The translations under genes were made by a program, and so were the position numbers. A model generated the notes under the pieces. That model did not search any database, had not been told where the DNA came from, and saw nothing but the letters and a program-made list of their open reading frames with translations. Below, one piece after another: positions 11,986 to 24,312 of a stretch of DNA of 64,000 nt. The stretch covers positions 1,126,180 to 1,190,179 of the forward strand of contig QVOM02000091.1 of assembly GCA_003586115.2 (NCBI GenBank). Direction: 5' to 3'. The first letter of the stretch is position 1, and every line of letters begins with the position of its first letter. This DNA is from Salvator merianae. Taxonomy: Eukaryota; Chordata; Lepidosauria; Squamata; Teiidae.

Positions 11986-12224
11986 TTGCTATTTCCTTAA
12001 TAAATTTTACTAGCAGAAATGTCCTTTTATCCTCTTCTATACAACTATGAAAGTTATAGAAGGCCTGGCTGAAAAAAGCAAGAAGAAAATAGCAACACAA
12101 GGAACAAATATAGGGAGGTGAGTGGGTAGGAAGAGTGTGTGTTGCTCTTTTTTCAAGGTCATGCAGAAGACCTACAAGACGCAGTAGAAGGATAGTGAAA
12201 TCTTCTTCCAAATGCCCAGAATTC

Positions 12225-12960
12225 TATTTGCTACCTCTCCTGGATCCTTGCTTAGGCAAGAATGCAGAACCTGCTTCCCCTTCCAAACATCCTGGACCTC
12301 CACCTTCCACACTGGCCCACATGACTAATGGTGAACGATTACCGGAGCCATGTTCTGGGACCATATGGAGGACCAAATGTTCCCCAGTCCTTTGGGTTAC
12401 CACATGGAACTCAGAAGAGGGTCAATCCTCAAGGAAATTTCAGCACATATTGCCTGTGATACAAGCTAACCAGCTGAAAACTCATTTCCTACAAAACTGC
12501 TTGAAGCACGGAATCCTTGACTTGGGGCAATTCTGCACTGTCCGGTATATCTTCCTTCCTGAATTTGGTTCAGTAGTCTACTGGCAGCCAGTGCAATTCT
12601 TTTGGGACCAACGTAATATGTGACCAGCCAGCAAGTAATTCTCCACCAACTGCAGGTTCCGAATTGTCTTCAAGGGTAGCCTCACACAGAGTACATTACA
12701 ACAGTCCAGTCTGGAAGTTACCAGAACTAATGAGGCCACACCATCTCTGTCCAGAAAGGGCTGTATCTAGCAAATGGGCTCTAGCTGAAAGTAGACACTC
12801 CTGGCTACCATCTCTACCTGAACTTCAATCATTAGTGGAAAATCCAGGAGTGCCTCCAGATTTTGCACCCATTTCTTCCAGGGCAGAATAATCCCACTGA
12901 GAACAGCCCCATCCAGGAAATCGCAATGCAACACGGCATTAGAAGGGAATATATTTGCTG
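12225..12960. repeat. Unclassified interspersed repeat (LINE 3' region-like)
   Basis: The phrases tactggcagccagtgcaatt and agtccagtctggaagttacc are typical of a common squamate repeat, and the second recurs in degraded form at 62337. The stretch is probably the non-coding 3' region of an L2-type element. Its orientation and limits are unsure. Confidence 0.45.
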
Positions 12961-14029
12961 TGCAGTGAAACATTTCTTAGGCAACAGACATATCTCAAAC
13001 ATTTGATTCAGGGTAAGCCTCAAAGCCTCTGTTAGAACATTATACCAATGACTCCTGTACAGGGAATTATTTTGGACCCATAAACTATAACCAATGACAT
13101 CATATAGATTTAATGAGGACGTGCAGCGGGCCCTAACTGTCATGGTGATAAGCTACTGATATGCTTAAACTGACAATCTATTTTGGATAGCTGCTTTTCA
13201 TTGCATATACTCTTACTGACCTGCCACAAAAGGAGAACTAATGCTTAAAGCAGTTCCAGGAAAAAAGACAATTTCCATTTGGGACATTGTCCTGCAATAG
13301 GAGTGCAGAAGACTCCTTTCCACACAGGGCAGAGTGTAGACCAGGCTAATGCACTCAAAATGGCACCCTAATCGGGTTTACAGGTAGACCTCCACATCGA
13401 GGTCTACGAGCATGCTGGGGATGGTATACCAGACCACAGAGACGTGTGGGTGAATCACCCCCATGATCCAGCATCTCAGGGTGGGTCACAGTAAAATCAC
13501 TATAAAATAAAACATATCAGCCCATGCATTTTAGAGATATTTTTTAAAAAAACCTTCTGAATCAACAAGATTACTGCTACTTTATACACATTAATACAAC
13601 CACCAATTTTGAGGTTTTGCTTTTGGAATACTACCTTAAGAAAGCAACATGATCTAAGAAGCAGTATGTTAAATAAACAATTGGATCCCACAGCAGTGAT
13701 ATTGTATATGATTTGAAATCTCATGTTATATTAACAGAGCATTATTGGTCAACAGGAACATGATTGTAAGCATCTCTCTTTCCTCTGCGCTCACGTCTAA
13801 CAACTGTGTCTCATATACACCTCCCTTTCAATGCTATTGGTTTATTCCCTACTGACTGACAGGTGACGAAGAACCCATCTTAATTTAAACATTCTATAGC
13901 TGCCAAATCCTTGTTATTTTGGATGTTTTGTTGCTGTCACTGTTGTTCTGGATTACCGTTAGGCACACAAGCATATCTCGAATACCCCACATACACCCTC
14001 AAAGAGTTACTCTACTTTTAAGGAGTGCT
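12961..14029. other. Intergenic DNA with one small inverted repeat
   Basis: At 13385-13408 gtagacct and aggtctac form an 8-bp inverted pair, inside what may be a decayed MITE (about 13320-13500). The remainder is AT-rich and unassigned. Confidence 0.4.
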
Positions 14030-14345
14030 TGTGGGATTTTGCATGAACTTCAGAGCTGGCCTCCAAGAACTCTGGAGGGCTAGGAGTGAATGTTCCTAGC
14101 CTCAGAACCCCCTGAGAACCCATTTCAATGGTGCACTTTGGTTCACCTCCAGAATAGGTCCCCCAGTAGAGTCTGGAAAACAGAGGCATGCTTTCTGCAC
14201 ACCTCCATGATCCAGACTGGGCCAAGCTAGTATGCCAGTAGTGTTTGATGTCAAGGACTGCTGGTAATCCAGATCAGGGGTCCCTGATCTGGATTATGTT
14301 CTGTCCTGTGTGGACAGAATGTACCAGTGGTGGGCGGAGCCTCAC
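14030..14345. mobile_element. Palindromic DNA-transposon remnant, family F
   Basis: It has the family's gagaacccatttcaatgg / agaataggtcccccag inverted core and flanking sequence such as aactctggagggctagga. The ends are diffuse. Confidence 0.5.
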
Positions 14346-15224
14346 GTATTCCACACATACATCCTCAAGTGGTCACTGCTCTTTAATGGAGTGCTTGTGC
14401 GCTTTCCACAGCTGCTCAAGCACTCCCTTCGGTGTTCAGTAAACACACACGCACACGCACATATATACAGTACAGACAGTGGACATACATGAATGCAAGC
14501 ACAACTGCACATCCACAAATGTTTTTTTTTAACCCTTAAATCAATGATATACACAGAATGATAGCTGCAAGACACTATTGCAAATTAAGAAGACAACAAT
14601 CAGACAATGCCTTTCTAGGTATTTATGTCGGGTTAGGAGGTCAGGAGGTCAGGAGGTCATTGATCTCTGGAGCAGTCTAGCCACCCCTCCCTTGACCTTT
14701 GTTGGGCGCACATCCCTGAAACACTATGACCTTATAATTCCCTTCTGGCAAAGGTGCCCACTGTCTGCATGAGTCAGGAGGCATGACTTTTTTTTCCTAG
14801 GTCTGGCTGACTATCAGAGGATCAACCCAACCACTGGGGGGTTGTTACTTCTGCTTCAGGATAAAACTCAGATTCAGTTACCAATCTCCTCTGTTTCTGC
14901 CTGGGGGACATGATATGCTAGGTACTGTCTGATCCTTTGCCTTCTGCAACGAAATGACCATGACCTTATTTTTTTTTTGAGGGGAGAAGTTGAAACAGAG
15001 GCACCCATATTATAAAATTCACCTGAATACAAAATCTCATAAAATGAAGTGTCCAGACCTGCAAACTGTGTTGGGTGATAATTTTATGCCACACACGTTA
15101 AAACAAACAAACAAAATCTTGCCATATCAGATTACAAATTGAAAAAATATTGACGGACGCCGGCAGCCTGAGCCTAAAGCTCATTTTCTCAGGAGAGTCT
15201 GATGAATTAAGAAAAAAATCATTG
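14346..15224. other. Intergenic DNA, nothing recognised
   Basis: Contains a short CA-rich run (14444-14466), a tandem triple of aggaggtc (14636-14659) and oligo-T runs. No gene is seen. Confidence 0.4.
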
Positions 15225-15283
15225 ACTGAACCCACAACCCTCTGCTTTTCAGCAGTTTGCTTTACCACTGAGCTGTAGCCCAT
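15225..15283 (-). mobile_element. SINE head fragment (tRNA-like, minus strand)
   Basis: Reads as the reverse of a tRNA-like head (gggctacagctcagtggtaaag on the other strand) with no SINE body. It is truncated and is not an intact tRNA gene. Confidence 0.65.
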
Positions 15284-16227
15284 ATATAATTCCAGGCCTC
15301 ATATTAAGATCTTTTTATTCACCCAGGCATTTTAGAAAACAGAGTCTGTAGCGTACAGCTATCCTACAGCCATTTATTGTGACTTTAACATCAGAGGAAA
15401 TATGTATAGGATTTCGCTGCAAGCCCTTTACTTAGGGATGAGTCCTTTAGAATTTAGTGAGAGATTTGATTAGATCACTTGTAGAATTGCTCTGCTGGTC
15501 ATCTGATTTACCCCACAGGGCTGTAGTTTCAGCCATCTCTTTTTGTTTAAATGCATATGTACCTTGTCTTCTTATCTCAAAATCCCTTGTAAAATCTTCT
15601 CAATACAGCACTTAAAAAACAAGTGTTAAAAGGTTTAAGTAAAAGATAGGAGTGGGATACCAAAGTTGAGGCATCAGTACAAAGAAGGCTCTGCCCTTAT
15701 TCTTTGGTCTAGTTTACATGCCATCATAAGCTGTAACTAATAGCATGCTGCAATTGCCCTTTGCTTTTGGACTTTTCTGGTGTGAGCCTACTCACCAGAA
15801 ATAATATTTAATTGGAGTAAAATAAATTTTAATCCTGTCTGGTCAATCAGAAAACATAGTGCACACATGTTTCTATACAACAGATGTAATTAAAACATAT
15901 ATTTTCATATATATTAAATATATAATGAACATAAATGATATACTGTACACCGATACAAAAAAGTAAAAGAAGGAATTAATACTAACACTTCAACAGCAAT
16001 CTCACTGATGTATGGTATTCTTATGTATAGGAAACTGCAATAGTTGAAGAAGTAACTGACTGATTTAAGATCTTAAAAGGCAAGAGTTTACCTATATTAT
16101 TTGAACAGATTCGGCAACCACTTATAGCAATTACTACAGACTCTGAATCCTGATACGAATGTAAGAAGGAGGTGGGATTCCCAGTGTTTCTTACACACAG
16201 CAAAAGATCCATATCGGTAGCATGCAG
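15284..16227. other. Intergenic AT-rich DNA, nothing recognised
   Basis: There is no gene or repeat family here. A locally AT-only stretch (15895-15925, tata-rich) is present. Confidence 0.4.
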
Positions 16228-16293
16228 TGAGCAGGAGTAGAACAATTGCCTGGAAACCATGAGGGCACAAGTTCAATTCCTGGCATCTCCTGA
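16228..16293 (+). mobile_element. SINE head fragment (tRNA-like)
   Basis: The B-box-like caagttcaattcctggcat follows aacaattgcctgga, as in the heads of the SINEs at 32303 and 43850. The body is missing. Confidence 0.55.
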
Positions 16294-16469
16294 GAAAAAA
16301 GTTTGGGAAACAATTTCTGTATCTGACATGATGGGGAAAACTAATGGATAAGTTCGTGCAGCCAGTTAACCCTTGGTTTCAAGGACAAATGGCATTTCCT
16401 ATTCTTTCCTGTTAAGGATGTTCATGAAGGAGGACTGCAAAGTTTGGCTAAAAATCAGCCAAACAGCAG

Positions 16470-16815
16470 ATACACTTGGCTTTTGGGGGGACCAGGATAA
16501 CTAGTGTGGCTGATTATCTGGCAGCTCTGTCCTTGGAGTGGAACAGGACTGTCCGCACCAAAACTCCAAAGACCAAACCCACTTCTAGTGACACTTCCTA
16601 TGGTATCTCCAAAATGCCTCTGTGGTCCAGTACATTGTCCCTGGGCTGGTTGTGACCTCGATGTCAAGTTCTGGGCACCCTAGTCCAATCCACACTTTGT
16701 CCAATGCAGATGAAGTGTGATCGGGGGATTGCAGACCTGCCTTAGTCTACGCTAGCATGTGGACAGCAGGCCCTTGTTTTTGGATTTATCCCGGAACAAA
16801 CCCCAACGTAGAAAA
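16470..16815. mobile_element. Palindromic DNA-transposon remnant, family F-like
   Basis: Arms with cgcaccaaaactccaaag and a later tgttccgggataaatcc-type element in inverse. It resembles the family at 24580 but is heavily decayed. Confidence 0.35.
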
Positions 16816-16884
16816 GTCTGCTGTGGTCAACTAGCAACGCAATGAAGCCCACTAATAGGACACAAGCATATGTCTTATCCTACT

Positions 16885-18070
16885 CATGGTCTCCCAGCAG
16901 CTGACTTTGAGATAGGCCATCAGGACTAATAGCTTCTGACAGCCCTGACTTCCATGAATTGGTCCAAGACTTTTTTGAAACCATCCAAGCTGATGGCTAA
17001 TGCTACATCTCTGGGCAGGAAAGTTTAACTATGCACTGTGTCAAAGGCCCCCAACCGTTCATTTATCTTGATTCTTCCTGGATAAGCTTTGTTGGGTGAT
17101 CTCTGGTTCTAGTGTTCTGGGAAAGAGAGAATCCACTTTATCCACACCATGTGTAATTTTATACACCTCTATCATGTCCCTACTCACCTTCAAGAGACTA
17201 AAAAAACCCAAATGTTGTATCCTTATCTTGTACAGAAGCTCCTCCAGTCCTCTGTTACAGTTGCTTCTTTTGAACCTTTTCTAATTCTGCTATATGTTTT
17301 TTCAGATGTGGGGACCAAAACTGTACACAGTATTTTAGCAGTCGCACAGTCAGTTAGTATAAGGGCATTCAAATATCAGCATTTTTTATTTTCAATACCT
17401 TTTTTTTCATTATCCCTAACATGCTATTGGTCTTCTTTATAGCATATGCACACTGGGTCGACATATTCTTTTTTTTTTTTTTTTTTAATAAAGGCACATT
17501 TGGAACATTTTATTCATTTAAAACTTATACCACTACTTTACATTCATTGAACTGTCTACCATTACTCTTAAGATCTCTTTCCTGATCACTCACAGCCAGC
17601 TCTGATCCCATTCGTAAATATGAGTAATTAGGGATTTTAGTTCCAACGTGCATCATTTTACACTTGCTCACCTTGAACAACACCTGCTAATTTGGTACCC
17701 AGTCCATGGTACCTTAAAAACTCCTCTAGCATTATAAACTTGGAAGAGCCCTGAGATCATCTGGAGAGGTCTTACTGCAAGTCTCATGTAATACAGAATG
17801 CTATCTTATGACAGCTCACCGCTGGGCCTTCTTAGTGGTTGCACCTTCCCTTTGGAATGTCCCCTCCACAGCGATATAAAAATATCTTAAATAAATAAAT
17901 AATGTGCAAAGATCCCTTTTCGGAGCTCTTTGCAGTCCCTTTTTGTCTTCACCACTCGAAACAATTGGGTGTCATCGGCAAAGATGGCTATTTTATTGGC
18001 CATATCTGACTCCAGTCCATATACAATATGTTAAAGAAGCCAAGCTCCAGGGCAGAGCCTTAGGCCAGTC
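16885..18070 (-). mobile_element. Older CR1 LINE fragment (minus strand)
   Basis: The reverse strand carries recognisable CR1 segments: the 3' portion with the reverse of tggatggtttcaaaaaa and the ORF2 end (17060-17230, translation around SRDMIEVYKITHG in degenerate form). Farther along are the reverse-complement phrases tgcatcattttacacttgct and ggtgtcatcggcaaagat, typical of CR1 ORF2 and its flanks. It is more diverged than the copy at 19590 and contains an oligo-T insertion (17469-17486) and an L2-like tail near 17820-17900. Confidence 0.6.
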
Positions 18071-18939
18071 ACAATCAGTTTAGCTGCCCCTAATCTATGC
18101 ATGAAGAGGTTGTTTTGTTTTTTGTTTTGCTTTGCTTTGTTGGTTCCATGTACAATGTCCAAAGGAAATCTTAAGCAGGTAAGGTTTCTCTGAGGTAGGG
18201 GTTACATACATTCCTCCTAGGTCTTTCAGCCTGGAGCAAACTGGATCAACGACTCTGATGAGCCATATTAAATATGTGTTATCAGCTCTCCTGTCTAGTC
18301 CCCTATAAGTCGTGCCTCCACTTGAACACTGAAAGGCGGGGGGGGGGGGGCATCTATAGCTGTAGATAAAGGCTGATTGCATAATTATGTAATTGCTCCT
18401 ATTGAGTTAACGCTCTTTCTCTCCCTGTCTCTTCCTCTTTCTATCTCTCTTTCACACACACAAAACTTCAGACCTGAAGGGAGATTTCTTCACAGCACAT
18501 TTTTGGGTGTTAAACATTAATCCTTCAGCAGCTCCCTCAGGCATCCAATCTGGAATGTAGTGGAAAGGCAGAGAGTTGCTTTTCATGATTTAATTATTAT
18601 TGTACGCACTATGTTGTTTTTTTTTTCTTACTGACACACACAACAGGAGGTTTTGATTCCGATTTCAGAATAACATGGCCATTTTAGAAGAACCTTGGGG
18701 TTTTTCTGGTAGTTACATGGGCTTAATAGTAAGATGTTTTAGGCCAGTCAAAAATATCCTGTGAAGGGCTATGCAGGCCAAATGACACATTCAGTAAGTG
18801 TGTTTATTTACAGTATTTCCATCCAATCTGCCCTCCAAATAGCTCAGGACAGTGGTTCTTATTTTCCTCCCCATTATTTTATTCTCTCAACAGTCCTGTG
18901 AAGCACGCTAGACTGACAGCAATGACTGACTGAATGCTA
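18071..18939. other. Intergenic DNA, nothing recognised
   Basis: Simple-sequence runs occur (ttgttttgctttgct near 18115, a G homopolymer at 18338-18350, a pyrimidine-rich stretch at 18410-18460). No gene is seen. Confidence 0.4.
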
Positions 18940-19120
18940 GGCCCTTTCTACTCTGGGCCTTATTCCAGATTATATCCCAGAATAGGAACGTGCCACCTGC
19001 AAGCTTGTGCAAACTATGGTAGGCCCAAACTGGGACCTGTTGTCGTCTGCACCAAGCATGCGGACAGCAGGTCCCTATTTTGGGATATAATCCGGAATAA
19101 GGCCCAGTGCAGAAAGGGCC
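18940..19120. mobile_element. Palindromic MITE, family A (full length)
   Basis: 181 bp, opening ggccctttctactctgggcc and closing with the inverse ggcccagtgcagaaagggcc. It has internal arms attatatcccagaatagg and its inverse. The two ends differ slightly, so the arms have diverged since insertion. Confidence 0.85.
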
Positions 19121-19447
19121 TGACTGAGTGAATTTCCATAGTCTGAAACCCAGGGACTGCTAAATCATTCTCTGACCTTCTTGCCCACAGTACACTGGCT
19201 CCTAGATTGGCAAGGCGTCAAGAACAGACAGAAATATATTATGGGGCAGAGACAAGAACCACCACCACAAAAACACTAGCATATGAACGTGCATAGAGTA
19301 GTTTCTTCCTCCTGCTCCTGAGCACTGCAATTTTAATCTGATTTTATCTTTATTTTACCTCAAGTTTTTAAATCCCTTTTAGCTCTAACATCCTTTGGAT
19401 TATTTCTTTCAGCTGTAACCTGCCCTGAGAACCTTATGGCCTATGGT

Positions 19448-19562
19448 GGGCAGTGGCAGCCGCCGGCTTTAAGGGCAGGTGTTCGCGCCTGCCGCAAATC
19501 ATGCCATGCCTGTTCGCGGGGCCTCTGCGCCTCCGTACTGTCACAGCAGGTCGCCGCTTATA
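19448..19562 (+). mobile_element. GC-rich MITE remnant, family H
   Basis: Phrases such as gccgccggctttaagggcag and tgttcgcggggcctctgcgc recur in inverse orientation at 61905-62025 and partly at 57479. The content is GC-rich in an AT-rich setting. It has no coding capacity. Confidence 0.5.
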
Positions 19563-19589
19563 GTGGGATATAAGATGTAGATAGGTAGA

Positions 19590-21128
19590 CAGACAGAGAC
19601 TTTCATGTACTTTCATGCTGAGCTTATAGCCAAAATACATAATCTTTCCCTAAAATCAGGCTCTGTGCCTGAAGACTGGAGGGTGGCAAATGTGACCCCG
19701 ATCTTCAAAAATGGATCAAGGGGTGATCCAGGAAATTACAGACCAGTCAGCTTAACATCAGTTCCAGGTAAAGTGATGGAAACCATAATTAAGGATAAGA
19801 TTACTGAACACATAGAAGAGCAAGCATTACTGAAAGATAATCAGCATGGCTTCTACAAAGGTAAATCATGCCTTACAAACTTGTTAGAATTCTTTGAAAG
19901 TGTTAATAAACATGTGGATAAAGGCGACCCAGTTGACATTGTCTATCTGGACTTTCAGAAGGCTTTTGACAAAGTCCCTCATCAAAGACTCCTGAATAAA
20001 CTCAGCAGTCACGGAATAAGAGGACAGGTCCTATTCTGGACTGGTAACTGGCTTAAGGACAGGAAAGTCGTGGTAAGACAGGGGTAAGTAGTGAGTTAGC
20101 AAAGTTTGCTGATGACACTAAATTGTTCAGGATAGTAAAAACTGAAAGTGATTGTAAAGAGCTCCAGAGGGATCTCCTGACTTTGGGTGAGTGGGCAACG
20201 AAGTGGCAAATGCACTTCAATCTTAGCAAGTGCAAAGTGATGCACATCGAGGCAAAGAACCCTAGTTACACCTATAAACTGATGGGGGCCAAACTTTCTG
20301 TGACAGACCAGGAAAAGGATCTTGGGGTTCTGGTAGACAGCTCAATGAAGGTGTCACCCAGTGGGCAGCAGCAGTGAAAAAAACAAATTCACTGCTAGGG
20401 GTGATAAGGAAGGGAATAGAAAACAAATCAACAAGTGTCATTATGCCTCTTTACGAATCTATGGTGAGGCCACAGCTGGAATATTGTGTACAATTCTGGT
20501 CACCTCACCTCAGAAAGGATATTGTGGAACTGGAGAAGGTGCAGAAAAGGGCAACCAGAACGATCAAGGGCCTGGAACACCTTCCTTATGAAATCAGGCT
20601 GTAACACCTTGGCCTCTTCAGCATTGAAAAGCGGCGTTTTACGAAGAGACCTGACTGAAGTTTATAAAATCATGCACAGTATGGATAAAGTGGACAGAAA
20701 GAAGTTTTTTTTCTTTATCACACAACACTAGGACCAGGGGGCATTCTCTGAAGCTGATGGGTAGGAGAGTTAGGACTGACAAGAGGAAGTATTTTTTTCA
20801 CCCAGAAGGTCATCGGTCTAGGGAATTTATTACCGGATGAGGTGATGACAGCAATCAGCCTAGACAGCTTTAAGAAAAGATTGGACAGATTCATGGAGGT
20901 CAGGTGTATCAATGGCTACTAGAATGGATGCCTAAGTACTGCCTCCAGGTTGGACAGGCAGGATGTCTGTAAAACCATTTGCGGGGAGCCAAGTGCAGGT
21001 GAAGGTTTTGCTTTTATATTCTGCCTGAGAATGCCCAGAAGCAATTGGTGGGCCACTGTGTGAAACAGAATGCTGGACTAGATGGGCCGTGGCCTGATCC
21101 AGCAAGGTTCCTCTTATGTTCTTATGGT
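19590..21128 (+). pseudogene. CR1 LINE ORF2 remnant with 3' end
   Basis: This is the longest LINE copy in the window. A first open frame (19605-20087) encodes a CR1 reverse transcriptase piece with VYLDFQKAFDKVPH. A second frame (from about 20100) carries the catalytic FADDTKLF block and continues to LGVLVDSSMKV. A third (20374-20604) reads SLLGVIRKGIENK and LEYCVQFWSPHL. The three are in different frames, and the sequence between the KVVVRQG end and the FADD block is missing, so there is an internal deletion at about 20085 plus frameshifts. The 3' end at about 21120 has the CR1 ending gatccagcaaggttcctctt. The element cannot be active. Confidence 0.9.
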
Positions 21129-21246
21129 CACTCCAAGGAGCCTTCCATGTGTGCTGCGGTTGTGATTCTTTTTTGCAAACCCGTAAGAGAAGCACAGAGT
21201 ATGGTACAAAGACCCCCCAGTTATAGTGAAGCAGGAGAGATGCTAG

Positions 21247-21407
21247 GGGTGATTCTGCATTGGCCAGTATACCAAACCAGCAAGTATACTAGGAGCTTCC
21301 CTTCCACACACTGGCACCTGCGGCCTCCCGTAGACCACAACAGCATACTGAAGAGAGACTTCTAGTATGCTTATTAGTCCAGAATACTGGCCAATGTGGA
21401 ATCACCC
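21247..21407. mobile_element. Palindromic MITE, family D
   Basis: The ends gggtgattctgcattggcc and ggccaatgtggaatcaccc are inverted repeats, with inner pairs such as agtatactaggagc and a matching stretch in inverse. It is about 161 bp and non-coding. A decayed relative lies at 21990. Confidence 0.8.
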
Positions 21408-21421
21408 TATATGGGTGGCAT

Positions 21422-21748
21422 GGGCCTGTTCGCACTTACGTGCTAGTGAGCATCTGCACACTCACTAGCGAAGTGAGGCTGTAGACAACTAAAGCTTTGT
21501 CCATAGCTGTACCAGAAACAATTGGACTGCTCCTGGTACAGAGCACTCTCAGCTCCTTTCTGTTGCAAATGCTGTGGCACACCACATCCCCAGTCGCCAT
21601 AGCAGCAGCTGGATGTTTCCGTAGCCGCTGTCATGGTGGGGCAGCCAACATTCACGCTATGAGTGTTGGAAGCCCACTGCATCATGGGACTGTTCCACCT
21701 TGGATTGTTCAGATTCAAACATTCCAAGATAGAAAGTGAGAAAAGGCC
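21422..21748. mobile_element. Non-autonomous DNA transposon, family E
   Basis: Starts gggcctgttcgcacttac and ends with the inverse agaaagtgagaaaaggcc. It is only 14 bp from the family D element before it. The interior shares ccatagctgtaccag and gctcctggta with the copies at 40259 and 45472. Confidence 0.7.
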
Positions 21749-21989
21749 AGGAGAGGACTCCTGCCATTTTTGAAGTTGTGCAGAAGAATTTCAGCAGGTG
21801 TCACTTCTTGTGTAGACTATAATGGGTGAACAACCCTGTTCTGTACCCCCCCGCCCCCCATGAAAGCATCAGGTGACCTCTCATTTTTTCCATCTGGCCC
21901 CTCCAGGCTGCAGGAAAGTGTCTTGCCAGGGGATGAGTTTACATCTGGGCTAGCAAGGATTTTCTGATGTCACAGCTCATTCTTCTAAT
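21749..21989. other. Short intergenic stretch, nothing recognised
   Basis: I saw no gene or repeat here. A C-rich run (21846-21859) is present. Confidence 0.4.
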
Positions 21990-22104
21990 CATGCTTCCAC
22001 ACTGGTCTTTATACTGGACCAGCAAGCATATGAGGAGCCTCACTTCTGCACACTGGGGCCTTAGGCCTCCCTTAGACCACACTGGCCAGTGCGGAATTGC
22101 CCAT
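21990..22104. mobile_element. Family D MITE remnant
   Basis: Phrases matching the family D element at 21247 (ccagcaagcatatgaggagc, cacactggccagtgcgga) in the same order, without clear ends. Confidence 0.5.
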
Positions 22105-23319
22105 AGTCAGCAAGGAGAGATTCCATATTTGTTACAGTTATTAAATAGGTATAGCAGTGGAGATTCATGACCTTGGTATCCATGGGACCGCAGATTAAAA
22201 AAAAAATGGAGCTGTTTACTGCTCTAGCTGCTGGTAAATGTGTGGAGGAGGTCCTCCTGTCAAAGAATCAAGAGGTGTGAATGCCTCATCGTTGGGGGGG
22301 AAGATGATGTGTCCCTTTGGAGGAGGGCAATGGAGCGACTGCAACTCCCATAGGCCAGAGAGAAAAAGAGTCCAGGAAACCAACCCAACAGGAGAGCCAT
22401 CAAGGCCTTCACAAGCCCTATTGATATCTTGACAGCTCACTTAGCAAGATAATGGAGGCTGAAGGCCCTTTGATACATTGTCCTGGTCCCAGAGCATTGA
22501 CACCTCTAGGGCGAAGGGGCGGGAGGGGTTGAGAGAGGAGGGAAAGAACTTGACTCCTGTGGTTTTATCTCTTGACCATCAGTTGAGTTTTGTTCTCTTT
22601 ATCAGCCTTGATGAAGACAAAATGCCAAATCGGGAGTGTTGTTGGAATGTCTAGGGAGAGGCAGAGAGGCATAATGGTTAGGCCCCAACTCTTGAGTCCC
22701 CTGGAAAGAACCAAACATCCAGACCTTGCCATAGAAATTCAGCAGAGATAGGGATGGGACGATCTGCTAGCGATCAGAACTGGAAGAAAAGTTATTTTAT
22801 TTTATCCAAGACCGTTAATTTATCAGTGCAATAAAATGCAAAAGATCGCTGTTAGGAACATTTGTTATCTGTACAATGACACTAAAGCAAAACAAAGAAA
22901 CCAAAATCAGAAGTTAAATAGATGCTTGATTGCAACCCAAATCTAAGTTAACAAGGATCAATTTAACTTTTGGTTGCAATCTACAAGGTCACTAATTACA
23001 ATGCGACTTGCGCATATCAGCATACATGGCTGAAGCCATAATTGCTTCTGGTGTATCTCATTTGTATTATTCTGTGGCATTATTGTGTGTGTATGTGAAC
23101 AAACCAGCTTTCCTTCTTGCTTTTTCTAAGGTGCACGAATCCTGCGTACGCTTATTTAAAATGACTGAAATTAATAGGACTTAATTTTCCTTCATTAACT
23201 TTGCAGAGGCTCTGGCTACAGAGAAACATGGTTGAAAATATGTTGCTTTTTGGCATATTTACACTGGTCTTCATCCATTTTAAACTGCTGATTTAAACCG
23301 TTAAAGTCCTTACAATTTC
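22105..23319. other. Intergenic DNA, nothing recognised
   Basis: No gene or repeat family was recognised. AT content rises from about 22780 onwards. Confidence 0.4.
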
Positions 23320-23425
23320 AGTATTTTACTGAGTGTTTGTATTGTTTTAGTTGTTTTGCTAACTGCCCTGGAATTACAGTATAGGGTGTTATGTAAATAA
23401 TCTAAATAATCTAAATAAACAGCTT
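23320..23425 (+). mobile_element. L2-like LINE 3' tail
   Basis: A tail of the form aactgccctggaattacag ... ttatgtaaataatctaaat with a terminal repeat of ataatcta matches L2-type 3' ends. A related ORF2-end fragment lies at 23540-23660. Confidence 0.5.
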
Positions 23426-23539
23426 TGGAATCAAGTTATCTGAAAAAGTGCCTTGTACTGTACATCCCTGTAGCCTGGGATATGCCAAAGGAGCCCTGCT
23501 CTGGCCACACCAAATGAAATAAAGCAGCTAATCCCAATG

Positions 23540-23900
23540 AAAAGGGCCTTGTCATTGGTGGCACCTTGGCTGTGAAAAAGCCTCCACCAAAGAGCTTTAC
23601 TTATTTTAGGTGTCAGCTGAAAATCTTACTATTCGCCCAGGCATTTTAGAAAACAATCCTGGTAGCAATAATATTCTATCTTATTCTTTTTATATTCTTA
23701 TTCTGTTTTCAAATGTTTTGTTTTTTTAAAAATTAATCTATGTCTCACTACACATCATAAGACAAACAAATATACATAAAACAAAAAAACGTGATAGTTA
23801 TGCTTTGTTTTGTCTATTTTATTCATGTTTTGTTTGTGGTTAATAAAATTTAATTAAAAAAATAAATAATCTATGTTTTAACTGTTGTCTCAAGTCACCC
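23540..23900 (+). mobile_element. L2-like LINE 3' fragment
   Basis: Contains a decayed ORF2 C-terminal stretch (the phrase tggcaccttggctgtgaaaa is the position of the AP-LW motif) followed by ctattcgcccaggcatttta and an A/T-rich 3'UTR. It matches the layout of the element at 39725. Confidence 0.45.
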
Positions 23901-24312
23901 AGAGAACGCTGGTTAGCAGATGGCTGTACTGTTTAAAGTTACAATAAGTAAATCAATCCATCAATCCCTCAGTGGTATTTACTTTTGAAGAGACTGACAG
24001 AAGATTGTTTGATGATGTTCTTAAAAAAAGTTAAATGATTAAAAAGAAACAGTTATATGATTGATGAATTTTGAATACTATATAGCCAAAGTATTTTGTC
24101 ATTGTTATACTTGTTTTTATTTTAGTAAATTAATCTGAAGGGCAACACTGGAATGTTTTAAATTTAAAATAATTTTCAGCTGAATTTTGCTATGAATATT
24201 GCCTCCACTGGCACTTAATATACTCTCTATTCTTAAAATATAAAACAATGCCTCAGCAGGCATTATGTGTCACACATAATAATTGTGGCATAATAACAAT
24301 TTTCAAAACAAA
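23901..24312. other. Intergenic AT-rich DNA, nothing recognised
   Basis: No gene or recognisable repeat. Confidence 0.4.

Noticed and set aside
11528..12211. 227-codon minus-strand open frame
   Set aside because: It is translation of the GATA/GACA microsatellite (runs of Ser, Ile, Tyr, His, Pro) and not a gene.
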